DNA of 6,387 nt from a bacterium CG2_30_54_10 (lineage in GTDB: Bacteria; Muiribacteriota; Ozemobacteria; Ozemobacterales; Ozemobacteraceae), in the NCBI GenBank assembly GCA_001872985.1, contig MNYA01000102.1:1-6387 (forward strand). Direction: 5' to 3'. Positions 1-6,107 of the stretch are shown one piece after another (position 1 is the stretch's first letter; each line of letters starts with the position of its first letter). Position numbers and translations under genes: made by a program. The notes below the pieces were generated by a model that saw only the letters and a program-made list of their open reading frames with translations, ran no database searches and was not told the origin of the DNA.

Positions 1-11
1 CAGGGCTGGTA

Positions 12-398
12 ATGGCCATGAAAGCTGTGGTTCCCGGATTTTCGGCGCTTGCGGGCCTCTCAGCAGCGATTCTGTCGATTCATACTTTTGCTATTTTTCC
101 CGGGGCTACCGAATATCTTTTCGGCGGGATTGCGCTTCCGGTCTTCGAACACTTGAAGGGAATTCTGCCCGAGAATATTCTGAAGGTTTCGGAGTCACTC
201 GCGCGTGAACCATTCATCTATCGTGCACGCGAAGATTTTGCGAAAACGCGCCGGGCGATATTCCTGACCGCCGCTGATTGGCTTTACGGGCCTGTCGCGA
301 AGCTTCTGACCCCAATCGAATTGCGGGGAAAGGATGTTGCCCTGGAAGTCGCCCGACTGAAAGATCTCTGGAAGGAGGTTTTCCGGGATGCCCTCTAA
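12..398 (+). CDS. Small hydrophobic protein of unknown function, upstream partner of the GTPase
   Basis: I do not recognise the family. The 128-residue product has a hydrophobic first third (about residues 5-45, with GFSALAGLSAAILSI and a second apolar stretch FGGIALPVF), then a charged, helical remainder that ends in a Lys/Asp/Glu-rich segment (ELRGKDVALEVARLKDLW). This suggests a membrane-associated protein with a cytoplasmic helical tail. The ATG at 12 follows an AGGG at 2-5 and overlaps a TAA in another frame (10-12, TAATG), an arrangement typical of translational coupling to an upstream operon gene that would end just inside the window. The frame is open to the window edge, so a start further upstream, making this the C-terminal part of a larger protein, cannot be excluded. 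A second in-frame ATG lies at 18. The last 11 bases overlap the GTPase start, so the two products are probably made together. Function is unknown; an accessory membrane partner of the GTPase is only an inference. Confidence 0.65.
   Translation: MAMKAVVPGFSALAGLSAAILSIHTFAIFPGATEYLFGGIALPVFEHLKGILPENILKVSESLAREPFIYRAREDFAKTRRAIFLTAADWLYGPVAKLLTPIELRGKDVALEVARLKDLWKEVFRDAL
372..379 (+). promoter_or_regulatory. Perfect Shine-Dalgarno for the GTPase, inside the upstream gene
   Basis: AAGGAGGT is a full match to the anti-SD core and sits 8 bases before the ATG at 388. It decides the GTPase start: without it, the low-complexity first 147 codons could be doubted and the later ATG at 829 preferred. 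That ATG has only a C-run and GGG upstream, not an SD. Confidence 0.85.
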
Positions 399-2481
399 AG
401 CCGTTGCCTCCGGTACCTCTCAAGCTATCGCCCCAGCTACTTCCGCCCCGACTACCGCTCCAGCTACCGCCGCTGCTACTTCCGCCACTTCCGATACTTC
501 CGCCTCAGCTACCGCCTCAGCTACCGCCTCAGCTACCGTCTCAGCCACCGCCGCCGCCACTTCCGCCCCAACTACCGCCGCCGCCTCCGGCGCTGTTTCC
601 GGCGCTTCCGGCGCTTCCGGCGCTGTTTCCGGCGCCACACCATCATCTTTTTCTCAGAGGGCTGTAGGAGCCGATCTTCCAGCTTTTCCAACCGAGACGT
701 CGGTGTTCAGCGAGTCCGATCCTCATTCCGTCTTTCCCTCCGTCCTTTCCTCCGTCCTTTCCTCCGTCTTTCCCTCCGTCCTTTCCTCCGAACTTTCCTC
801 CGAACTTCCACACGATCTTCCCCCCGGGATGTTGCTCGCGGCCGATCTCGCCCGTGTTTTCGTCCAATCCAGGCGATTATGGGGACGGCCTGTTTCGTCG
901 ATTGAACCTGAGGTTTCCCGTCGTCTGGGGTTGCTCCGGCAGCGGGAAAAATCGATCTCAGACTGTCTTATCGTCGTAATGCTTGGCGGAACCAAAGTCG
1001 GGAAAACCACTACGATAAACGCCCTTGCAGGCAGATCCATCGGGGAGTCCTCCGCAAAGGCCTGTTTCACCAGCCGCCCCGCCATCTACGTCCACCGAAG
1101 GCGCGAAGCTCTGGCCCGAACCCGGCTGGCCGGAATTCTTCGCGAGGATGATACATTCGTTGTCCATGATGAGGATGGCCTCGAACGGATAATTCTGGTT
1201 GACACCCCCGATCTCGACGGTGTCGAAGCCGAGCATCACGAGGTCTTCCGAAAGCTTCTCGAACGCGCCGATCTGGCGCTCAGCGTGGTCACCACCCAGA
1301 AATACGACTCAAGAATCTTGTACGAAATTCTCGGCCGTGAGATGGGTTTCCGCCGGGTCGTTTTCGTATTCAACAGGATCGATGAGGGAATTCCGTTTTC
1401 GGAAAAAATCCGCATGGATCTGCTGGCCAAGATTGCTCCCCTCAATCTTCGCCCCCCCGATGGCGAGGAGCTTCCATTGTTCACTGTCTCAGCCCGGAAT
1501 GCCCTCGCCGCTAAAGAAGGCCAGGCTGCCGGGCCGACCGGCCAGTTCCCCGCCCTGGAGGCTTACCTCCGGCAGCGTCTGGATCAGGCTCTGGTCAAAC
1601 GCATCAGCGAGGAAAATGTCGCCGCCATGCGTCGCGAAACGGCGGAATTCATCTTTGGAGCCTGCCGGGTTTCCCAGGCGCAACAGTTTGCAGCCGCTCT
1701 GAAAGATTGGGCTGAAGGTCAGTTGCTCGACTGCCAGTCGAAGATGGAAACTGCCATTGCAAAAGCATTCCGCGGGTTGACCCCCGAGATTATACGCAGG
1801 CGGGAGGGCGCTGCCGCCGAAGGTCTTAGCGGCCCGTTCGGTATCTATGTCCGGCTCATTCTTGCGGTCAACGCGCTTGCAAGCCGCTTCCAGATGTTTC
1901 TTTCCGGTTCCGGCGCTGACCTGGAGGGCGTGATCGCGCAACGTTTGCTCGCGGAGATACAGCCGGTTCTCGACGACGGTTTCAGTTGTTTCCGCCGTTT
2001 GATTGCCGAACGCGCCGATAGAGCGGAGCTCGACTCGGCGAATCTCCTTGGACGGCTTGAAAAAGGCGAAACGCTTCCCACCGCGGTACGGGGTTCAATT
2101 CGGGATCAGATCAGCGAGTTCGTTTTCGAGCCCAAGACATCCGGTCTCGAAGCTTTTTTTCTGAATCTTTTGCCTGTCGTTATTATTCTGCTACTGGTGA
2201 GGTATTTCGCCTGGGCTCTGTTATCTGCCAGTGAACCCGGCGCAGGAATGTTCCTGGGAGGCGGTGTCCTGATATTGTTGGTTTGCCATCTTCAAAGCTC
2301 GTTTTGGCTCAAACGGAAGGGTGGGACTTTAAGCCCTGCCGTCACGAAGATCATCGACCTATTTGCCCACGAGGTGCGACGACGGATGGTGGAACCGATT
2401 CGAGAATGGGCTGACGAGGTTGGGAAGATTGAGGCGCTCCCTACTTCTCAGCCTTCCGAGCATGAGCCACATCGTGATTGA
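388..2481 (+). CDS. Membrane-anchored GTPase with repeat-rich N-terminus (dynamin-like / TRAFAC class)
   Basis: The product is a 697-residue GTP-binding protein. Residues 1 to about 145 are low complexity: an Ala/Ser/Thr tract, a Ser-Gly-Ala tract (67-83) and a Ser-Val-Leu-Ser tract (114-141), probably disordered. The G domain follows. G1 is the P-loop GGTKVGKT at 200-207, the likely G2 threonine is T228 (CFTSRP), G3 is DTPD at 272-275, G4 is NRID at 329-332 and G5 is SAR at 368-370. G3 has Asp where most GTPases have Gly. After the G domain comes a long helical region (about 390-585), then two hydrophobic segments (about 590-611 and 618-640) separated by a short polar loop, and a basic/acidic tail. 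This hairpin suggests anchoring to the inner membrane with both ends in the cytoplasm. G domain plus helices plus a membrane hairpin resembles bacterial dynamin-like proteins, which remodel or guard membranes, but assignment to that family is inference. The start is fixed by the AAGGAGGT at 372-379. No promoter is visible nearby, so it is probably transcribed with the preceding gene. Confidence 0.88.
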   Translation: MPSKAVASGTSQAIAPATSAPTTAPATAAATSATSDTSASATASATASATVSATAAATSAPTTAAASGAVSGASGASGAVSGATPSSFSQRAVGADLPAFPTETSVFSESDPHSVFPSVLSSVLSSVFPSVLSSELSSELPHDLPPGMLLAADLARVFVQSRRLWGRPVSSIEPEVSRRLGLLRQREKSISDCLIVVMLGGTKVGKTTTINALAGRSIGESSAKACFTSRPAIYVHRRREALARTRLAGILREDDTFVVHDEDGLERIILVDTPDLDGVEAEHHEVFRKLLERADLALSVVTTQKYDSRILYEILGREMGFRRVVFVFNRIDEGIPFSEKIRMDLLAKIAPLNLRPPDGEELPLFTVSARNALAAKEGQAAGPTGQFPALEAYLRQRLDQALVKRISEENVAAMRRETAEFIFGACRVSQAQQFAAALKDWAEGQLLDCQSKMETAIAKAFRGLTPEIIRRREGAAAEGLSGPFGIYVRLILAVNALASRFQMFLSGSGADLEGVIAQRLLAEIQPVLDDGFSCFRRLIAERADRAELDSANLLGRLEKGETLPTAVRGSIRDQISEFVFEPKTSGLEAFFLNLLPVVIILLLVRYFAWALLSASEPGAGMFLGGGVLILLVCHLQSSFWLKRKGGTLSPAVTKIIDLFAHEVRRRMVEPIREWADEVGKIEALPTSQPSEHEPHRD
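502..549 (+). repeat. 12-nt tandem repeat, four units (Ala-Ser-Ala-Thr)
   Basis: GCCTCAGCTACC is present three times exactly at 502-537, and a fourth unit at 538-549 has two changes (GTCTCAGCCACC). In the GTPase frame it encodes ASAT x3 then VSAT (residues 39-54). It belongs to a longer Ala/Ser/Thr-rich tract from about 410 to 585 built from the same few codons. Confidence 0.9.
586..636 (+). repeat. Ser-Gly-Ala repeat tract in the GTPase N-terminus
   Basis: The unit TCCGGCGCT occurs repeatedly, with GTT inserted after the first and fourth copies. It encodes SGAVSGASGASGAVSGA (residues 67-83), which has an almost symmetrical layout. This looks like slippage-grown linker sequence. Confidence 0.8.
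727..810 (+). repeat. 12-nt tandem repeat, seven units (Ser-Val-Leu-Ser type)
   Basis: Seven 12-base units of form TCC-GTC-CTT-TCC run in the GTPase frame. They encode SVFP, SVLS, SVLS, SVFP, SVLS, SELS and SELP (residues 114-141). The last two swap GTC for GAA. The tract joins the disordered N-terminus to the first helices before the G domain. Confidence 0.9.
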
Positions 2482-2496
2482 ATTTTCATTCTGCTA

Positions 2497-2525
2497 TTGT
2501 GCCCCATCAAGGTTGATCCTATAAT
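2497..2525 (+). promoter_or_regulatory. Sigma70-type promoter for the TPR-hfq operon
   Basis: TTGTGC (2497-2502) and a perfect TATAAT (2520-2525) are separated by 17 bases. The -35 matches consensus at three of six positions, while the -10 and the spacing are ideal. Transcription would start near 2532, giving a leader of about 30 bases to the ATG at 2562. This is the only gap of appreciable size (80 bp) between the four genes and separates the two operons. Confidence 0.7.
2506..2517. promoter_or_regulatory. Small palindrome in the promoter spacer, possible operator
   Basis: ATCAA-GG-TTGAT is a 5-bp inverted repeat with a two-base centre, lying wholly between the -35 and -10 elements. A protein bound there would block RNA polymerase, or could remodel the spacer. 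The arms are short, so chance is possible. Confidence 0.3.
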
Positions 2526-2561
2526 GGCCCTAATCTGAAAGGCTCGTCCCTGGAGGAAAGA

Positions 2562-5500
2562 ATGCAAAAGAAGAAAATTTGGCTTAATCTGGCCCTGCTT
2601 GTTTCAGTTGTCGTTTGGGGGCTGATCGCGGTCGCGGCTCATGCCGAGAACCAGGATTTCGATTTCGGGCTTCCGCTGTTCGGTCTCGATGAGATCCGTC
2701 TCGAGCGTGAAAAAGCACCTGATTTCAACCTTTCCCTTTTGAAGAAATTTCTTGGGGAAAGCGAAAATCAATGTTTGGTGCATCTTCACGCATTTTACCG
2801 CTGGCTTGTGTTGATCCGTCTCTCGGACGTTCCCAGGGCTGAGGCCCTTCAGAAGATCGTGATCGAGAATTTCAAAGTTTCCGATTTTACGAAGGCAGGG
2901 AAGCAGGAATTGCTCGATTACATCTTCATCACAGGTCTTCTTCTTTCGGTCGACAAAGAGCCCGATCCAAAGAATGTCAAGGATCATGAATTCGAGGAGC
3001 TGTTGCTCAAATCTGAAGATATTCTTGGTGATGTTCCGGAGTATTCCCTTGTGAAGGGATTTCTGTTCAATCAGCTCAGGAGCAGACCCAATAATTTTTT
3101 TACGCCGATGCATCCCCTCGAGGATTTGAAAAAGGCGCTTGCGATTGGTCCCGCCAATGATCCCTTCTTTTTCTTCGTCATGGGACAGGCTCTTCGCCTG
3201 CTTGGAACCCAGGAAAACAGCCTCTATCTTGCCATCAGCGCCTACGAAAAATCTGCCGGGCTCGTTCCCGCCAACTCAAAGTTGCAGAATACCCTTCTTG
3301 GGCTTTACATGGGCCTTCATGAAAATTATCAGACGATGAAGAAGGTCGAACCCTTCTGGCTGGAAGAGGCTGTCTACAAGAAAATCCTTACCCTTTTTCC
3401 ATCTAATCCTCACGCGCTCAACAATCTCGGATTTTTGTACGCCGAATACGGGCTGAACCGTGAAATGGCCCAGACCCTCTGCCAGAAAGCCGTTGACCGG
3501 ATGCCTGAGAATGCCTCGTTTCGAGACAGTCTTGGCTGGGCGGCATTCAAAAACCAGCAATTTGAAAAATCTGAGGCCGAGCTGAGGAAGTCCCTCAGTC
3601 TTAGTTCGGATGTCTACGAGCCGCATTACCACCTGGGAACCCTCTATTATGTGACCAAACGGTACGACCAGGCGATATCGACATACGAAAAGGCTCTTCA
3701 GCTCAAGCCGGAATCCTCTGAAACCCTCAACAACTTCGCCTATCTCCTTTCGGAACTCGATCGGGATCTCGAGAAGGCCCGTACCATGGCGGTCAAGGCG
3801 GTCAAACTCGAACCTGAAAACCCCTCTTATATCGACACCCTTGCCTGGGCCAGCTTTAAGCTCGGACAGACCGAGGAGGCTATGCGGTATCTGCAAAAAG
3901 CCCTTCAGCTTGCCCCCGATGTCAGCGAGATTTTAGTTCACCTCGCAAAGGTTTACCTCGAGATCGGAAAGTTCGAAGCTGCATTGAGCTATCTCAAACA
4001 AGCTCATCGGATCGATCCCAAACTTGATAACCTGCAAAACGACCTCTATCTCGCGATCATGCTCAAATCCCAGTTCGAAGCCCTCCAGGAATACCACCAG
4101 CTTTACGGGAGGATTGCTGATCCCGATCGGATCAAGGGAATCCTCCTCAGCCTCGTCGGGATCTATCAGAGCGAAGGCTTGTACTCACACGCAATTCGTA
4201 TTACTCAATTGTGCGACAAGCTGAAGCACGGAGGTCTCGATCTGGGAAAACCCATCTTCGATTTCTATCAGCTTGAAACCGCCTCTGGAACCCAGCCCAT
4301 ATCCACCGCTAAAACTTCTGACATGCGCCCCGAGCCCGGGAACTCCGTCGAGCCAGGCAAGTCTGCCGAGCCCGGCAAGTCCGTCGAACCCGGCAAATCC
4401 GTCGAACCCGGTAAGTCCGTCGAGCCAGGTAAGTCCGTCGAACCAGGTAAGTCCGTCGAACCAGGTAAGTCCGTCGAACCAGGTAAGTCCGTCGAACCCG
4501 GTAAGTCCATCGTGCCCGGCATTTCCGGCAATCCCAGCGAGTCCGTCGATTCGGACAATTCCGGCAAGCCCGTTGAACCTGATGAGCCAAGCCCCACCGA
4601 AGCAGTGGCTGCCGGTCAGGTTTCGCCTCCGCACATGCCGGAAATGCCAAAGGTCGCTTTCGCCATCCATTTCGGGCCGGTCATGCTGGATTTCCTGGCC
4701 AAGCATTTGGTGACCTTCCCTGGCTTCGAGCAGTTGGCGATCACGCTTCTGGTTGAGGACATCATGGCCCCATCCTCGACAGCCATGTTCGATTTTCAGC
4801 TCCCAGGCCTTGAGTCCCGGGAGCCACTTGGAGCTCTGGAATACTACCTCGCCTTGTTTGGCGCTCCGGTTTCTGAGAGGCTTTCACTGGCCGCCGGAAA
4901 AGGTCTCCGCGCTCATATCGGTCGGATGTCGGTTTGGGCAGCACATCATGGGAACCATCTTTTAATCTGGTTCACCGCCCGCGAGTCCGACCCGGATTTC
5001 GCATCGATCGAGAAATCATTTCCTTACGCGGATGACTCCCTGGCTGGTCTTTTCATTGATTGGTCCCAATTGGAAAAGAAAATTCCGGCGATTTTGATGC
5101 CCTTTGTCGGGAACCCGTTTTATCCGTTTAAAACGATCTATTCGAGGTACAAGACCGATGAAGGCGGTCTTCATGAGACCTCGTACCTCGTTCCGATCGA
5201 AAAAGTCACCCAGAATTTCATGAAGGTTCTCGCTCGGGATCTTTATGAATATAAGGTTCTGTTGCTGAATTGGGGCTTCCAACCGGAGTTGCAGGTGAAG
5301 GCGAACGAGGATCTGATACAGCTAATTGCCGACTACGGGAACCTTCCTCAGTTCCTTGACACTTGGCGTGATACTGCGGCGCCGCTGCTTTTCGTTCTGC
5401 GTCCTCGTTTGGAAATGGCCGCCTGCGTCACCCGCCGGGTTCTGTTCGGTGGGCCGCTGGAGCAGTTGTCGCAACTATGCCCATCTGGAGGGGTGGTCAA

Positions 5501-5798
5501 AGTGAATGGCCCAACCGGGGCGCTTGAATGCTCCGTTCATCCGGGGAACGGGGTGTTCCCCCTGCTTGGAATGGGCCGCGACCGTTGTGCCTACTCCCGA
5601 GAGCGCCTCAATTACATCTTCCGCCGCATCGCAACGCGTCTATTTAAGGAGCTTCCAAAAGATGAGTTGCTAAAAAAAATCATTTCGGATTATAATGTCG
5701 CCCCTTGCCCGGCTCAAGGGAGTTATTCGTTTGACGAACAGGGAAAGGTCCGGTGTTCCATTCACAAAGATCCTAAAGAGAACGAAAAGGGAAAATAG
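2562..5798 (+). CDS. Exported TPR-repeat protein with hexapeptide linker and twin CP...CSxH C-terminal motifs
   Basis: The product has 1078 residues. Residues 1-28 form a Sec signal peptide: KKK, a hydrophobic core, then AHA before Glu29, so the mature protein should lie outside the cytoplasm. Residues 29-200 are helical without a clear family. Clear TPR units occupy 282-317, 318-351, 352-385, 386-420, 421-454 and 455-488, and a weaker one lies around 200-236. TPRs form a superhelical protein-binding scaffold. Residues 591-650 are ten EPGKSV-type hexapeptides that fade out by about 674 and form a flexible linker. The C-terminal domain (about 680-1078) is not recognised. It ends with two similar motifs: Cys973-Pro ... 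Cys990-Ser-Val-His, and Cys1049-Pro ... Cys1065-Ser-Ile-His. The start has GGAGG at 2552-2556, five bases before the ATG, and a promoter just upstream. The stop overlaps the hfq SD. The likely role is a periplasmic or surface scaffold; its partner is unknown. Gene and architecture are secure, function is not. Confidence 0.92.
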   Translation: MQKKKIWLNLALLVSVVVWGLIAVAAHAENQDFDFGLPLFGLDEIRLEREKAPDFNLSLLKKFLGESENQCLVHLHAFYRWLVLIRLSDVPRAEALQKIVIENFKVSDFTKAGKQELLDYIFITGLLLSVDKEPDPKNVKDHEFEELLLKSEDILGDVPEYSLVKGFLFNQLRSRPNNFFTPMHPLEDLKKALAIGPANDPFFFFVMGQALRLLGTQENSLYLAISAYEKSAGLVPANSKLQNTLLGLYMGLHENYQTMKKVEPFWLEEAVYKKILTLFPSNPHALNNLGFLYAEYGLNREMAQTLCQKAVDRMPENASFRDSLGWAAFKNQQFEKSEAELRKSLSLSSDVYEPHYHLGTLYYVTKRYDQAISTYEKALQLKPESSETLNNFAYLLSELDRDLEKARTMAVKAVKLEPENPSYIDTLAWASFKLGQTEEAMRYLQKALQLAPDVSEILVHLAKVYLEIGKFEAALSYLKQAHRIDPKLDNLQNDLYLAIMLKSQFEALQEYHQLYGRIADPDRIKGILLSLVGIYQSEGLYSHAIRITQLCDKLKHGGLDLGKPIFDFYQLETASGTQPISTAKTSDMRPEPGNSVEPGKSAEPGKSVEPGKSVEPGKSVEPGKSVEPGKSVEPGKSVEPGKSVEPGKSIVPGISGNPSESVDSDNSGKPVEPDEPSPTEAVAAGQVSPPHMPEMPKVAFAIHFGPVMLDFLAKHLVTFPGFEQLAITLLVEDIMAPSSTAMFDFQLPGLESREPLGALEYYLALFGAPVSERLSLAAGKGLRAHIGRMSVWAAHHGNHLLIWFTARESDPDFASIEKSFPYADDSLAGLFIDWSQLEKKIPAILMPFVGNPFYPFKTIYSRYKTDEGGLHETSYLVPIEKVTQNFMKVLARDLYEYKVLLLNWGFQPELQVKANEDLIQLIADYGNLPQFLDTWRDTAAPLLFVLRPRLEMAACVTRRVLFGGPLEQLSQLCPSGGVVKVNGPTGALECSVHPGNGVFPLLGMGRDRCAYSRERLNYIFRRIATRLFKELPKDELLKKIISDYNVAPCPAQGSYSFDEQGKVRCSIHKDPKENEKGK
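3405..4025 (+). repeat. Duplicated block of three TPRs
   Basis: Residues 282-385 and 386-488 align as two copies of a roughly 103-residue, three-TPR block. Shared landmarks in order are LNN near the start, KAV, PEN followed by Ser, D[ST]L[GA]WA[AS]FK in the middle unit, DV at the end of the middle unit and a Pro-acid/Lys ending. The match runs across the block in register, which points to an old internal duplication rather than simple TPR similarity. Confidence 0.7.
4332..4511 (+). repeat. 18-nt tandem repeat, ten units (Glu-Pro-Gly-Lys-Ser-Val)
   Basis: Ten in-frame 18-base units encode EPGNSV, EPGKSA, seven EPGKSV and EPGKSI (residues 591-650 of the TPR protein). Units 7-9 (4440-4493) are identical in DNA, and differences elsewhere are mostly synonymous (GAG/GAA, CCC/CCA, GGC/GGT). 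Degenerate hexamers (VPGISG, NPSESV, DSDNSG, KPVEPD) continue to about 4583. Confidence 0.95.
5667..5696 (+). promoter_or_regulatory. Candidate internal promoter for hfq
   Basis: TTGCTA (5667-5672) and a perfect TATAAT (5691-5696) are 18 bases apart inside the end of the TPR gene. They lie 113 bases before the hfq ATG, with an A8 run in the spacer. The -35 matches consensus at four of six positions. It would let hfq be made without the large upstream gene. The -10 also encodes Tyr-Asn, so coding constraint could explain it. Confidence 0.45.
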
Positions 5799-5803
5799 GA
5801 GGG
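5797..5803 (+). promoter_or_regulatory. Shine-Dalgarno of hfq overlapping the upstream stop codon
   Basis: AGGAGGG begins inside the TAG stop (5796-5798) of the TPR gene and ends 5 bases before the hfq ATG. Ribosomes ending on the TPR gene would clear this site, which suggests translational coupling. It also rules for the ATG at 5809 over the in-frame ATG at 5695. Confidence 0.8.
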
Positions 5804-5808
5804 AATTC

Positions 5809-6036
5809 ATGCCTGCCATCAATATCCAAGACACTATTCTCCAGGCCCTCAAGGGGAAAGCCGAGCTGGTGAAGATTTTTCTGATGAAAGGGTTTCAGAT
5901 TCAAGGAATCGTGCTCGATTTCGATACGTTTGTCATCCTTCTCGAAGCTGAAGGAAAAAAGCAATTAATCTACAAACATGCCGTTTCGACCATTCAGCTC
6001 CCCGATGACTTCATAATGCCTCGTGGCGAAGAATAA
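5809..6036 (+). CDS. hfq: RNA chaperone Hfq
   Basis: The 75-residue product is a whole Sm-like Hfq. Hfq forms a hexameric ring that binds U-rich RNA on its proximal face and A-rich RNA on its distal face, helping small RNAs pair with mRNAs. NIQD near the N-terminus holds the conserved Gln7-Asp8. The Sm1 region runs through GFQIQG and DFDTFVILL (Phe41 matches E. coli Phe42). Sm2 is YKHAVSTI (55-62), with the Lys-His pair of the proximal pore. The loop before Sm2 (EAEGKKQLI) is one residue longer than in E. coli and close to the B. subtilis form. The C-terminal tail is very short (DDFIMPRGEE). The rim stretch after helix 1 is KGKA rather than the E. coli RRER, so the arginine patch is absent. 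The gene lies 10 bases after the TPR gene, not beside miaA as in many proteobacteria. The start is set by AGGAGGG and by where homology begins. Confidence 0.96.
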   Translation: MPAINIQDTILQALKGKAELVKIFLMKGFQIQGIVLDFDTFVILLEAEGKKQLIYKHAVSTIQLPDDFIMPRGEE

Positions 6037-6055
6037 ACCCGAGTGTTTCCTTTCC

Positions 6056-6073
6056 GAAGGCATCCTTCCTTTT
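6056..6073 (+). terminator. Weak intrinsic terminator candidate after hfq
   Basis: GAAGG-CAT-CCTTC (6056-6068) forms a 5-bp stem with a three-base loop, followed by CTTTTC. It lies 20 bases after the hfq stop. The stem is short and the T-run is only four, so termination here would be weak. The following C-rich, G-poor stretch would suit Rho instead. Confidence 0.3.
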
Positions 6074-6107
6074 CTCCCTCCCTCTCATACGTGCTAACTC
6101 AAGAGAT

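Noticed and set aside
278..667. Proline/leucine-rich open frame overlapping the GTPase N-terminus, and an Ala/Glu-rich one on the minus strand (420-638)
   Set aside because: Simple repeats leave all frames open; the products are repeat shadows without their own SD.
2154..2160. T7 slippery heptamer before the membrane segments of the GTPase
   Set aside because: It simply encodes Phe-Phe at a hydrophobic stretch; I saw no downstream structure or meaningful alternative frame to support frameshifting.
829..2481. Later GTPase start at the in-frame ATG at 829
   Set aside because: No SD precedes it, while the ATG at 388 has a perfect AAGGAGGT and the frame stays open through all the repeats.
4332..4511. 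CRISPR array
   Set aside because: Units are directly abutting 18-mers with no spacers, and they keep one coding frame.
4185..4713. Repeat-containing open frames on both strands across the hexapeptide array
   Set aside because: An 18-nt unit without stops is open in several frames. The TPR frame continues on both sides with clear protein features and synonymous variation.
5695..6036. Hfq extended to an in-frame ATG at 5695
   Set aside because: It has no SD, the extra 38 residues overlap the TPR gene and match no Hfq, and the ATG at 5809 has AGGAGGG at ideal spacing.
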